From the NCBI RefSeq assembly GCF_027579695.1, contig NC_083576.1, positions 41,465,260 through 41,529,259 on the forward strand: a stretch of 64,000 bases of DNA. The letters run 5' to 3'. Shown piece by piece: positions 42,621 to 51,756 of this stretch. How positions within the stretch are numbered: the first letter of the stretch is position 1; every line of letters starts with the position of its first letter. Below the pieces are notes generated by a model. It made no database searches, had not been told where the DNA came from, and saw only the letters and a program-made list of their open reading frames with translations. Made by a program: the position numbers and the translations under genes. This stretch comes from Neoarius graeffei (Eukaryota; Chordata; Actinopteri; Siluriformes; Ariidae).

Positions 42621-45566
42621 ATGGAGCACCAACCCAGCAGCCCCGTGGAATCCTCCCCGTTCACCGACCTGGTCCACGCCCTCGCCACGGCTCAGCAAAG
42701 CCAGCACCAGGCGCTCGTCACACTCCGAAAGGAACAAGAGCGGCGCTTCGATGCCCTGGTGCTGGCCCAGCAAGAAGATCGCAAGGCGTTCCGGCGTCTC
42801 CTCGCGTCGGCGGGGCCCACCAGCGCTCCGGCCGCGGGCCCGTCTCCCCTCACCTTAACTAAGATGGGCCCGCAGGATGACCCCGAGGCTTTCTTCACGT
42901 TGTTCGAGCAGGTCGCCGAAGCCTCGGGGTGGCCGATGGAGCAGCGCGCGGCGCGCCTCCTCCCCCTCCTGACGGGAGAGGCGCAGCTGGCTGCACTACA
43001 GCTCCCCGCCGATCGCCGGCTGGCCTACGCCGACCTTCGCCGGGCTGTCCTTCAGCGCGTGGGGCGCACGCCGGAGCAGCAGCGCCAGCGCTTCCGCGCG
43101 CTGCGGATGGAGGAAGTCGGCAGCCCGTTCGCGTTCGGCCAGCAGCTCCGGGACGCCTGCTGGCGGTGGCTGAGGGCCGAAGATCGCGACGCCGAGGGAA
43201 TCGTCGATCAGGTGGTACTGGAACAGTTCATCGCCCGCTTACCAGCAGGAGCCGCGGAGTGGGTCCAGTGCCACCGCCCGGCGTCGCTGGATCAGGCAGT
43301 CAAGCTGGCGGAGGATCATCTGGCGGCTGTCTCGGCGGCAGGACAGCAGATGTCGACATCTCTTCTCTCCTCTTCTCTCTCTCTCTCTCTCCCCCCTCCT
43401 CCTGTGTCCCGTCCTCGCCCCATTCCCCCACCGCGGAGGCGGGGGCCGGCACCACCCCTGCCGGCCCGCCGCACCCGCGGTGCCCTCCCGTTTCTCCCTT
43501 CTGTGTCTGTCTCTCCCCCACCTCAGGTGAGTGAGCCCCAGATCACCGGTGCAGAGGGGAAGCCCGGGCCGGTTTGCTGGCGCTGCGGGGAACCGGACCA
43601 CCTTCAACAGCAGTGCACAGCAATGGAAGTGGGCGCGGTGGTTCGGATCCCCGACGCGCCAGAGGCCACCCTCGATCGGGCCGGAGCGTATCGCATACCG
43701 GTGAGTATCCAAGGGGCTACATATCAGGCGTTGGTGGATTCTGGTTGTAATCAGACCTCAATTCGCCAAAGCCTGGTTCAAAACGAGGCATTGGGGGGAG
43801 CACAGGGGGTGAAGGTGTTGTGTGTGCACGGGGATGTTCACCGCTACCCTTTGGTGTCGGTCCACATTATTTTCAGAGGGGAAAAATTTATAGTGAAGGC
43901 GGCGGTTAATCCTCGCCTTACCCACTCGTTAATTTTGGGGACTGATTGGCCGGGATTTCAGGGTTTAATGACGCGCCTAGTAGAGAGTGGGTCCTGCCAG
44001 TTGACAGGGGGAGGTCCCGGTGTCGTTTTGGCGGGAGCAGCTGTCGCAGAGCCGTCTACGTCATCTCCGCGTCAGGGTGAGGAGCCACCGGCTCCTCCTC
44101 TCTCTATTGGGGAATCACTCGCAGATTTCCCACTAGAGCAGTCGCGAGACGAGACTCTGCGGCATGCGTTTGACCAAGTGAGAGTAATCGATGGTCAAAC
44201 GCTCCCGCCGAACGCCACCCCGTCCTTCCCCTACTTCGCGATTATGAAGGATAGGTTATACCGAGTGACGCAGGACACTCAAACTAAAGAGCGAGTCACG
44301 CAGCTTTTGATTCCAAAGAGCCGCTGGGAATTGGTATTCCAGGCGGCTCACTTTAATCCCATGGCTGGACACTTAGGGCAGGATAAAACACTAGCCCGAA
44401 TAATGGCCCGATTCTATTGGCCGGGGATTCGCGGCGATGTCCGTAGGTGGTGTACGGCATGCCGCGAATGCCAGTTAGTAAATCCAGCGGCCATTCCAAA
44501 AGCGCCATTGCGCCCTCTACCGTTAATCGAGACCCCGTTTGAAAGAATTGGGATGGATCTCGTCGGGCCATTAGATCGGTCAGCACGAGGGTACCGCTTT
44601 ATATTAGTTCTAGTGGACTATGCAACGCGATACCCGGAAGCAGTGCCTCTGCGCAATATCTCAGCACGCAGTATTGCAGAGGCACTCTTCCGCGTCATCT
44701 CCCGAGTTGGAATCCCGAAAGAGATTCTGACTGATCAAGGCACTACGTTTATGTCACGAACACTACGCGAACTGTATGGGTTATTGGGGATTAAGCCGAT
44801 CCGCACCAGTGTATATCACCCACAAACGGACGGTTTAGTAGAACGGTTCAACCGCACCCTCAAAAATATCATTAAGAAATTCGTAAGTGAGGATGCACGT
44901 AATTGGGATAAGTGGCTCGAACCCTTGCTGTTCTCAGTGCGAGAGGTCCCTCAAGCCTCCACGGGGTTCTCCCCGTTCGAATTATTATATGGGCGTAAGC
45001 CGCGCGGCATCCTGGACGTGCTGCGGGAAAATTGGGAGGAGGGACCTTCACAAAGTAAGAATGAAATTCAGTACGTTATGGACCTGCGCGCAATACTCCA
45101 CACGCTCACCCACCTAACTCAGGAGAATTTGCGGCAGGCCCAGGAACGGCAAGCCCGCCTGTACAACAAGGGTACGCGCCTTAGAGAGTTCACACCGGGA
45201 GATAAAGTACTCGTACTCTTGCCCACGTCGAGCTCCAAATTAATCACCAAGTGGCAAGGACCCTTTGAGGTCACACGGCGAGTCGGGGACGTCGACTATG
45301 AGGTGAGGCGAACAGACAGGGGTGGGGCGCTACAGATTTACCACCTCAATCTGCTCAAACTCTGGAACGAGGAGGTCCCCGTGGCGTTGGTGTCGGTAGT
45401 TCCGGAGAAGGCGGAGCTGGGGCCGGAGGTTCAAAAAGGGAATTTGGCATCACGTACCTCTCCGGTCCCCTGTGGAGACCACCGACCCAACTCATGGAGG
45501 TCGCCCAGTTGCAGGCCGAGTTTTCGGATGTGTTCTCGCCCCTGCCCGGTCGCACTAACCTCATAG
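42621..45566 (+). CDS. gag-pol: C2 gag-protease-integrase polyprotein
   Basis: The ATG at 42621, 1 nt after the primer site, is preferred to the in-frame ATG at 42504 inside the LTR; the product is about 981 residues. In order: capsid-like domain (KMGPQDDPEAFFTLFEQ, about 78), Ser/Leu repeat from a TC tract, CCHC knuckle CWRCGEPDHLQQQC (about 319), protease ALVDSGCNQTSI (about 370), integrase finger (HFNPMAGHLGQ...CTACRECQ, about 577-620), core GMDLVGPLD, TDQGTTF, GLVERFNRT, and a C-terminal GPFEV module (KWQGPFEVTRR). The last 30 or so codons are out of frame: compared with C1, 7 nt are missing near 45484, so the protein ends at 45566 instead of reading into RT. Confidence 0.93.
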   Translation: MEHQPSSPVESSPFTDLVHALATAQQSQHQALVTLRKEQERRFDALVLAQQEDRKAFRRLLASAGPTSAPAAGPSPLTLTKMGPQDDPEAFFTLFEQVAEASGWPMEQRAARLLPLLTGEAQLAALQLPADRRLAYADLRRAVLQRVGRTPEQQRQRFRALRMEEVGSPFAFGQQLRDACWRWLRAEDRDAEGIVDQVVLEQFIARLPAGAAEWVQCHRPASLDQAVKLAEDHLAAVSAAGQQMSTSLLSSSLSLSLPPPPVSRPRPIPPPRRRGPAPPLPARRTRGALPFLPSVSVSPPPQVSEPQITGAEGKPGPVCWRCGEPDHLQQQCTAMEVGAVVRIPDAPEATLDRAGAYRIPVSIQGATYQALVDSGCNQTSIRQSLVQNEALGGAQGVKVLCVHGDVHRYPLVSVHIIFRGEKFIVKAAVNPRLTHSLILGTDWPGFQGLMTRLVESGSCQLTGGGPGVVLAGAAVAEPSTSSPRQGEEPPAPPLSIGESLADFPLEQSRDETLRHAFDQVRVIDGQTLPPNATPSFPYFAIMKDRLYRVTQDTQTKERVTQLLIPKSRWELVFQAAHFNPMAGHLGQDKTLARIMARFYWPGIRGDVRRWCTACRECQLVNPAAIPKAPLRPLPLIETPFERIGMDLVGPLDRSARGYRFILVLVDYATRYPEAVPLRNISARSIAEALFRVISRVGIPKEILTDQGTTFMSRTLRELYGLLGIKPIRTSVYHPQTDGLVERFNRTLKNIIKKFVSEDARNWDKWLEPLLFSVREVPQASTGFSPFELLYGRKPRGILDVLRENWEEGPSQSKNEIQYVMDLRAILHTLTHLTQENLRQAQERQARLYNKGTRLREFTPGDKVLVLLPTSSSKLITKWQGPFEVTRRVGDVDYEVRRTDRGGALQIYHLNLLKLWNEEVPVALVSVVPEKAELGPEVQKGNLASRTSPVPCGDHRPNSWRSPSCRPSFRMCSRPCPVALTS

Positions 45567-46972
45567 AACACCACATAGAGACACCCCCGGGGGTGGTAGT
45601 GCGTAGCCGCCCTTATAGACTACCCGAACACAAAAAAAAGGTGGTTCGGGAAGAACTTCAGGCCATGCTCGAAATGGGCATCGTCGAGGAGTCCCACAGC
45701 GACTGGAGCAGCCCGGTGGTCTTGGTTCCCAAGGCCAACGGCTCGGTCCGGTTCTGTGTGGACTATAGAAAAGTCAACGCGGTGTCTAAATTCGACGCGT
45801 ACCCAATGCCTCGTATTGATGAGCTGCTCGATCGACTAGGCACGGCTCGCTTCTACTCGACACTGGATTTAACGAAGGGATATTGGCAGATCCCCTTGAC
45901 TCCATTATCCCGGGAGAAAACGGCCTTTTCCACACCGTTCGGCTTACACCAGTTCGTCACACTTCCGTTTGGGCTGTTTGGGGCGCCCGCTACGTTTCAG
46001 CGGCTGATGGACCGGGTCCTCCGGCCCCACGCCACCTATGCGGCCGCCTACCTGGACAACATTATCGTTTATAGTAACGACTGGCAGCGGCACCTGCAAC
46101 ACCTGAGGGCCGTCCTTAGGTCGCTGAGACGGGTGGGACTCACTGCCAACCCAAAGAAGTGTGCAATTGGGCGGGTGGAAGTATGGTATCTGGGCTTCCA
46201 CTTGGGCAACGGGCAGGTGCGTCCCCAAATTAATAAGACAGCAGCGATTGCGGCCTGCCCGAGGCCCAAGACCAAAAAGGGGGTGAGACAGTTCCTGGGG
46301 CTGGCTGGCTACTATCGTAGGTTTATACCTAATTATTCGGACGTCACCAGCCCGCTGACTGACCTCACTAAAAAGGGGGCGCCAGATCCGGTCCAGTGGA
46401 CGGAGCAGTGCCAGCGGGCTTTCTCGGAGGTAAAGGCTGCACTGTGTGGGGGGCCACTTTTACACTCCCCTGACTTCTCTCTCCCTTTTATGTTACAGAC
46501 GGATGCGTCGGACAGAGGGCTGGGGGCCGTTTTGTCCCAGCAGGTGGAGGGGGAGGATCGCCCGGTCCTATACATCAGCCGGAAGCTGTCAGTGCGTGAG
46601 GGGCGCTACAGCACGATTGAAAAGGAGTGCCTGGCGATCAAATGGGCGGTCCTCGCCCTCCGGTACTACCTGCTGGGGCGCTCTTTCACCCTCTGTTCGG
46701 ACCACGCGCCCCTCCAGTGGCTCCACCGCATGAAAGATGCCAACGCGCGGATCACCCGTTGGTATCTGGCGCTCCAACCCTTTAATTTCAAGGTGGTCCA
46801 CAGGCCGGGGGCGCAGATGGTCGTGGCGGACTTCCTCTCCCGTCAAGGGGGGGGGGGGAGTCGGCTGCGGGCCGGACGGCTGCCCGGCCTGAGTCGGGCG
46901 GTGGGGGTATGTGGCAGCGGGGGCGTGGTCAAGCACCGGTCTGTGACAGGAGGGCGGAGTCAGGGAAGGTAA
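45494..46972 (+). CDS. pol: C2 reverse transcriptase-RNase H
   Basis: Continues pol in the +2 frame; it probably was fused to the preceding ORF before the 7-nt loss. RT blocks: SDWSSPVVLVPK, VDYRKVNAVS, FYSTLDLTKGYWQ, LPFGLFGAPATFQ. The catalytic motif reads YLDN (codon AAC at 46058-46060) where C1 has YLDD, so the polymerase should be inactive. RNase H: QTDASDRGLGAVLS, YSTIEKECLA, SDHAPLQWLH, GAQMVVADFLSRQ. After a poly-G run (46849-46858) the frame runs on into the 3' LTR; in C1 it stops right after the equivalent position. Confidence 0.93.
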   Translation: MEVAQLQAEFSDVFSPLPGRTNLIEHHIETPPGVVVRSRPYRLPEHKKKVVREELQAMLEMGIVEESHSDWSSPVVLVPKANGSVRFCVDYRKVNAVSKFDAYPMPRIDELLDRLGTARFYSTLDLTKGYWQIPLTPLSREKTAFSTPFGLHQFVTLPFGLFGAPATFQRLMDRVLRPHATYAAAYLDNIIVYSNDWQRHLQHLRAVLRSLRRVGLTANPKKCAIGRVEVWYLGFHLGNGQVRPQINKTAAIAACPRPKTKKGVRQFLGLAGYYRRFIPNYSDVTSPLTDLTKKGAPDPVQWTEQCQRAFSEVKAALCGGPLLHSPDFSLPFMLQTDASDRGLGAVLSQQVEGEDRPVLYISRKLSVREGRYSTIEKECLAIKWAVLALRYYLLGRSFTLCSDHAPLQWLHRMKDANARITRWYLALQPFNFKVVHRPGAQMVVADFLSRQGGGGSRLRAGRLPGLSRAVGVCGSGGVVKHRSVTGGRSQGR

Positions 46973-47226
46973 GTGGCAGAATCACTTCACCTGAGAGCAA
47001 TTAACCTGTTTGTGTGTCTTCCCAGTGACTGCGCCCTATATGAGGAGGGAGAGCGAGAGCAGAGAGAGAGCTCTCCCTGGAACCAGACACGGAGTGTGTG
47101 TGTGTGTCTGTCTGCTAAAGTAACTCGTAGTGGTTAAGACTGAAAAGTTGGCAATAAAGCCGAGTTACAACCCTGATCTCTGTCCTGCCGTCCTCTGTGC
47201 TCCACCCACACCTAGGGAAAGCTACA
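46910..47226 (+). repeat. C2 3' LTR
   Basis: 317 bp; preceded by GGCGGTGGGGGTA, the polypurine tract (46898-46909). Confidence 0.94.
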
Positions 47227-47302
47227 AATGTATTTAGCTGAAATATCAGACAAATTGCACTGTTATAACTACACAAAAGACTGTAAATTACCATGAATGT
47301 TT

Positions 47303-48765
47303 TATACTTGCCAACCCTCCCGATTTTGGCGGGAGGCTCCCGATTTTAGCCTCCAACTCCCACCTCCTGATCGTATTTGTTAAAAACTGGATAATCTCAC
47401 GGTTTTGGGAAATCCCTACCACCAAGTTAAAAATACTCCCGATTATGTCCAATCAGAATCGTATGAGAAACACTGCTGATGTCCACTGATTTTTAACCAA
47501 TCAACGAACAGAATGACAGTCACTTTCATAATGTAGGATTCACCCAGGCTGTCCGACATTTTTTACAAGCAGGCATTCATCATAGCCACTAAACCAAATA
47601 CCAAACGGCAAAGATATGAATGCAAATACCAGGTTGCATGGGAGAATGAATTTCCATGGATAAGCAAATTTTCGACCAGCCAGTTACACATTTTAAGGTA
47701 AAGATACCTTAAATCAGAATATAATGGACATTTGAGTGTGAAATTAAACTTGTCTTCCATACCATTTCAGAAACAAACTGTACAACTTCTAAAGTGTTTA
47801 GTGAAATTTTGCATGACAGAGAATTTGTTTGATGAGTGTATTTGAATAGTGTGGTAGTGTCTTAGTGCTATTTTGAATTTATGTTTTAAGTGAAAGTTTA
47901 CAAGTGAATTATCTGGAAAGTGATTGATTTTGATAGAGTTTTGAAGTTTTAAGTGAAAGATTACTAGTGAGTGTATTTTGGTAGTACTACAATTTTGCAT
48001 TCGAGCGAATTTCTTTGTGGAGTATATTTTGATAGTCTGGTAGTATTTATTGTGCCATTTTTAAATTTTGTTTGAAAAGTTTCAAAGTTTGCAAATGAGC
48101 AAATTGCTTTCATTCTGATAGGATTTTGATAGTATTTCTAGTGCTTTTTTAAAATTCTGTTGGAAAGTGTTTAGTGAGAGAGATGCATTTTAGTAGTACT
48201 AAGACAGTGCAGTATTTATTTAATTGAGTTGTTACTATTTTGGTTAAATCTTAATAAAATTTTACTTAATTTATATATATTATAGTTCTCTATATTTTTA
48301 CATGAGCTTACAGAAGGAAAACACATTTGATGCAATCCATTAATACTTTCATTCACTGTGACTATTTTAAGAAATTATAAACATTCTTCTAAAGCATCAC
48401 TTGTGTTATTTTCTGTGGGTCTCTGTATGCATACAATATTCAGGCATGAGATTTTTCAGCTAAAAATCTGATTTAAGACTTCCCTTTCATTGTTACATTA
48501 AAATTCAAGACAAGAATATTATTTCAGATTTTTCACTCTGAGCTATCTCATGCTTGATACATGAATCCCATAACCTATAGTAATTGATAGAACAATATCA
48601 ACAATTCAAAAACTCTTTAATTGTATACATTTCAAATGGTTTGCAATTAATCGGGATCCACTGTTTTTATCATTTCAACCGCGCATCATACCCTCGTCCA
48701 ATTGAAAATGTCGTTCACACACTTTTCTCCCCCATGAGAATTTTGAAAAGTTGGCAAGTATGATA
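47303..48765. mobile_element. Candidate non-autonomous DNA transposon, about 1.46 kb
   Basis: Short inverted ends ATACTTGCCAAC (47308) and GTTGGCAAGTAT (48753), with CTCCCGATTTTGGCGGGAG just inside the left end. The interior is AT-rich with GTTTTAAGTGAAAG/TTTGAAAGTG motif repeats (47850-48180). No transposase seen and no clear target duplication. Confidence 0.5.
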
Positions 48766-48845
48766 TTTATGAATTTGTGTCTTGAGTACATGCAAGAGTG
48801 TACCTTGCATATCAAGCAGATGCAAAATGAACATTAACATAGTTT

Positions 48846-48990
48846 TAAAATCTATACAAATTAGTGTTCATTTTTCATGGTCATTGATTTCAACTTCACA
48901 CAGACTACACATGAATTAAATGCTTTTTCTTATTCTTATATTCTGCTGTCCATGTCTCCTACACTAAAAATATGAAAACATGCCATTTCA
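48846..48990 (-). repeat. Inverted third copy of the 240-bp repeat of 41765-42280
   Basis: Minus strand matches TGTAGGAGA.ATGGA, AAGAATAAGAAAAA and ACACTAATTTGTATA of the tandem units. Confidence 0.6.
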
Positions 48991-49001
48991 TGTCAATTCG
49001 T

Positions 49002-50038
49002 CTGTATTTTTGGGTTGGGTGATTCTCATCTTCTCTTGACAATACCTCATAGATTCTCGATGGGGTTTAGGTCAGGCAATTTGGCTGGCCAATCAAGCAC
49101 AGTAATATCATGTTCAGCAAACCATTTAGTCATAGTTTTGGCACTGTGGACAGGTGCTAAATCCTGATGGAAAAGCAAATTGGCATCTCCATAAAGCTTG
49201 TCAGCAGATGAAAGCATGAAGTGCTCTAAAATCTCCTGGTAGATGACTGTGTTGACACTGCACTTGATAAAACACAGTGGACCAACACCAGTACATGACA
49301 TGGCACCACAAATCATCACAGACTGCAGAAACTTCACACTGGACTTCAAACACCTTGGATTCTGTGCCTCTCCACTCTTTGTCCAGACTCTAGGACCTTG
49401 ATTTCCAACTGAAATGCAAAATTTACTTTAATTTGAAAAGAGGACTTTGGACCACTGAGCAACAGTCCAGTTTTTTCTCTCCTTAGCCCAGGTAAGATGT
49501 TTCTGACATTGTCTTTGTTTCCAGAGTGGTTTGATATTAGAAATACGACAGTTGTAACCCCTTTCCTGAAGACGGCTGTGCGTGGTGGCTCTTGATGCAC
49601 TGACACCAGCCTCAGTCCACTCCTTGTGAAGCTCTCCTAAGTTCTTGAATTGACTTTTCTTGATAATCCTTGCAAGGCTGCAGTCATCACTGTTGTTTGT
49701 GCACCTTTTCCCACTAGCTTTTTGAGCAATGACCTTCTGTGACTTACCCTCCTTGTGGAGGATGTCAAGTCAGCAGCCTTCCCCATAATTGTGGTTGCAT
49801 GTACTGAACTAGATCAAAAGATATATTGTATTTATACTGTTTTACTCAAACCTGAAATGAAATTATTTGGAGATGTTTTTACACTGTCTGCCATAATTAT
49901 GAAAATTAAAATTAAGTGCTTGAAATATTTTAGTTTACATGCAATGAATCTAGAATACACTAAAATTTCACTTTCTTAAATTACTGTTGGAAAATATTGA
50001 ACTTTTTCACAATATACTAATTGTCTGAGATGCACTAG
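49002..50038 (-). mobile_element. Tc1-like transposon T4, truncated copy
   Basis: Right end CTGAGATGCACTAG followed by TA. Left end lost near 49002. Transposase pieces on the minus strand at 49047-49349 (QDLAPVHSAK, LPDLNPIENL) and 49346-49606, with many shifts. Same family as 34454-35940. Confidence 0.88.
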
Positions 50039-50047
50039 TATATATAT

Positions 50048-50410
50048 ATAAACTCCATTTCCAGAAAAGTTGGAATATTTTCCAAAATGCAATAAAAACA
50101 AAAAGCTATGATTTGTTAATTCACATGAAACTTTATTTAACTGACAACAATACAAAGAAAAGATTCTCAATAGTTTTACTGACCAACTTAATTGTATTTT
50201 GTAAATATAAACGAAGTTTAGAATTTGATGCCTTCAACACACTTAAAAAAAAAAGTTGGGACAGAGGGAAAATAAGACTGAAAAGTTTATAGATATTCAA
50301 GTAACACCATTTTGAAAGATTCCACAATAAACAGGTTAATTGGTAACAGGTGAGGGTATCAAGACTGGGTATAGAAGAAGAATGCACCAAAAGGCTCAGT
50401 TTTTGCAAGC
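50048..50410. mobile_element. Tc1-like end fragment (another family)
   Basis: AACTCCATTTCCAGAAAAGTTGG...GCAATAAAAACAAAAAG resembles a Tc1-type inverted repeat and subterminal region. Only one end is present; no transposase. Confidence 0.5.
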
Positions 50411-50433
50411 AATTATATATAGTCCACCTTATA

Positions 50434-51323
50434 CACAGCACTGTGCAAAAGTCTTAGGCACCCTATTTTTTTCATACAAACTTTGTTATAGATTTCCATT
50501 TTATAACTTCTACATTAGTGGCTGGCGAGGGCCTTTCTGTGTGGAGTTTGCATGTTCTCCCCATGTCCGAGTGGGTTTCCTCCGGGTGCTCCAGTTTCCC
50601 CCACAGTCCAAAGACATGCAGGTTAGGTTAACTGGTGACTCTAAATTGACCGTAGGTGTGAATGTGAGTGTGAATGGTTGTCTGTGTCTATGTGTCAGCC
50701 CTGTGATGACCTAGCGACTTGTCCAGGGTGTACCCCGCCTTTCGCCCGTAGTCAGCTGGGATAGGCTCCAGCTTGCCTGCAACCCTGTAGAACAGGATAA
50801 AGCGGCTAGAGATAATGAGATGAGATGAACTTCTACCTGTACATTAAATCAAGTCAGAATAAAAACATTTTAGAGTTCCAGATGTTTGTTTTCCAGCAGA
50901 AAATTAAATGCTACAGAAAAAAAAATGTTTGTATCTGAGCAGCATATTACATAGGAGACCACTTTTCAGATTAAAAAAGAAAACATAATGAAGGCTACTG
51001 GGTTTTGCTGTAAAATTAAGCAGCAAGTGTGACAAAGTGTCCAGAAGAACTGTGGTTGGTTCTGCAAGATGCTCAGTAAAGCCAACAGCTCATTTCTTTA
51101 TAGAACTGCACTAAATGTACCAGAGATTACTATTGTTTTTTTTTTTAAAGCAGAGGGTCATTTCACACCAAATATTGACTGTGTTTCAATTATTATGGCT
51201 TACTGCTGTTTATAGTATTTTTTTTTTTAAATATTGAAACATTTCATTTCATTATATTTTTTAAGCCATTTTTGGTCTACAGCATTTCTTTACATGTGCC
51301 TCAGACTTTTGCACAGTACTGTG
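50434..51323. mobile_element. MITE with nested SINE
   Basis: Inverted ends CACAGCACTGTGCAAAAGTCTTAGGCAC and GTGCCTCAGACTTTTGCACAGTACTGTG. Carries a SINE at 50521-50830 and no transposase. Ends 80 bp from the SIL1 stop codon. Confidence 0.75.
50521..50830 (+). mobile_element. tRNA-derived SINE lacking its tRNA head
   Basis: Body begins GGCGAGGGCCTTTCTGTGTGG and ends in GATAATGAGATGAGATGA. The tRNA-like 5' part is missing, as in 5'-truncated copies. Confidence 0.78.
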
Positions 51324-51402
51324 CACACACCTCCCCCAACAAACAAACAATAATTAAAAAACAAACAAACAAACAAAAAAAAAACACAGAGCTTTAGTGC
51401 CT

Positions 51403-51756
51403 TTAGTTCCTTTTGTGCATTTTCGTCATTACAGTGTCCACAAGGACCAAAATCTCCCCAAAGTAACCAATGTCCTCTCCCAGGCTTCTCTCTCTAAGGG
51501 CAAGCTCTTTGTATTGCTTCTGCAGAACACTAAGATATGTGCTCAGAGTAGGATTCTGCAGATACAGCATCTGACAGTGGGGCATCATGGCCAGGAGTGT
51601 CTGCAAAGCCTTCTCTGTCCAGTCATGCTTGGGAGAGGCCAGAATTTCTGGCACCAGGCTACACCACCCCTGTTCCACAAGCATGGGGAACAGCGAGATG
51701 TCGTTATATTGCTGCAAATGTTCCTGATGAGTAGACTGAGTTTGAGACATCATCTC
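51403..51756 (-). CDS. sil1: sil1 terminal coding exon
   Basis: Acceptor TTTTCCAG before 51756; 118 codons including the stop. No clear AATAAA seen before the MITE at 51323. Confidence 0.92.
   Translation of the reverse strand, partial: EMMSQTQSTHQEHLQQYNDISLFPMLVEQGWCSLVPEILASPKHDWTEKALQTLLAMMPHCQMLYLQNPTLSTYLSVLQKQYKELALRERSLGEDIGYFGEILVLVDTVMTKMHKRN

Larger units (their letters stand above)
42286..47226 (+). mobile_element. Gmr1-like Ty3/Gypsy element, copy C2, 4,941 bp
   Basis: Perfect target duplication AATGT (42281-42285 and 47227-47231). LTRs of 315 and 317 bp differ at only a few positions. Two long ORFs cover gag-PR-IN and RT-RNase H, so this is the best preserved LTR element of the window. 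Integrase precedes RT. Confidence 0.96.
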
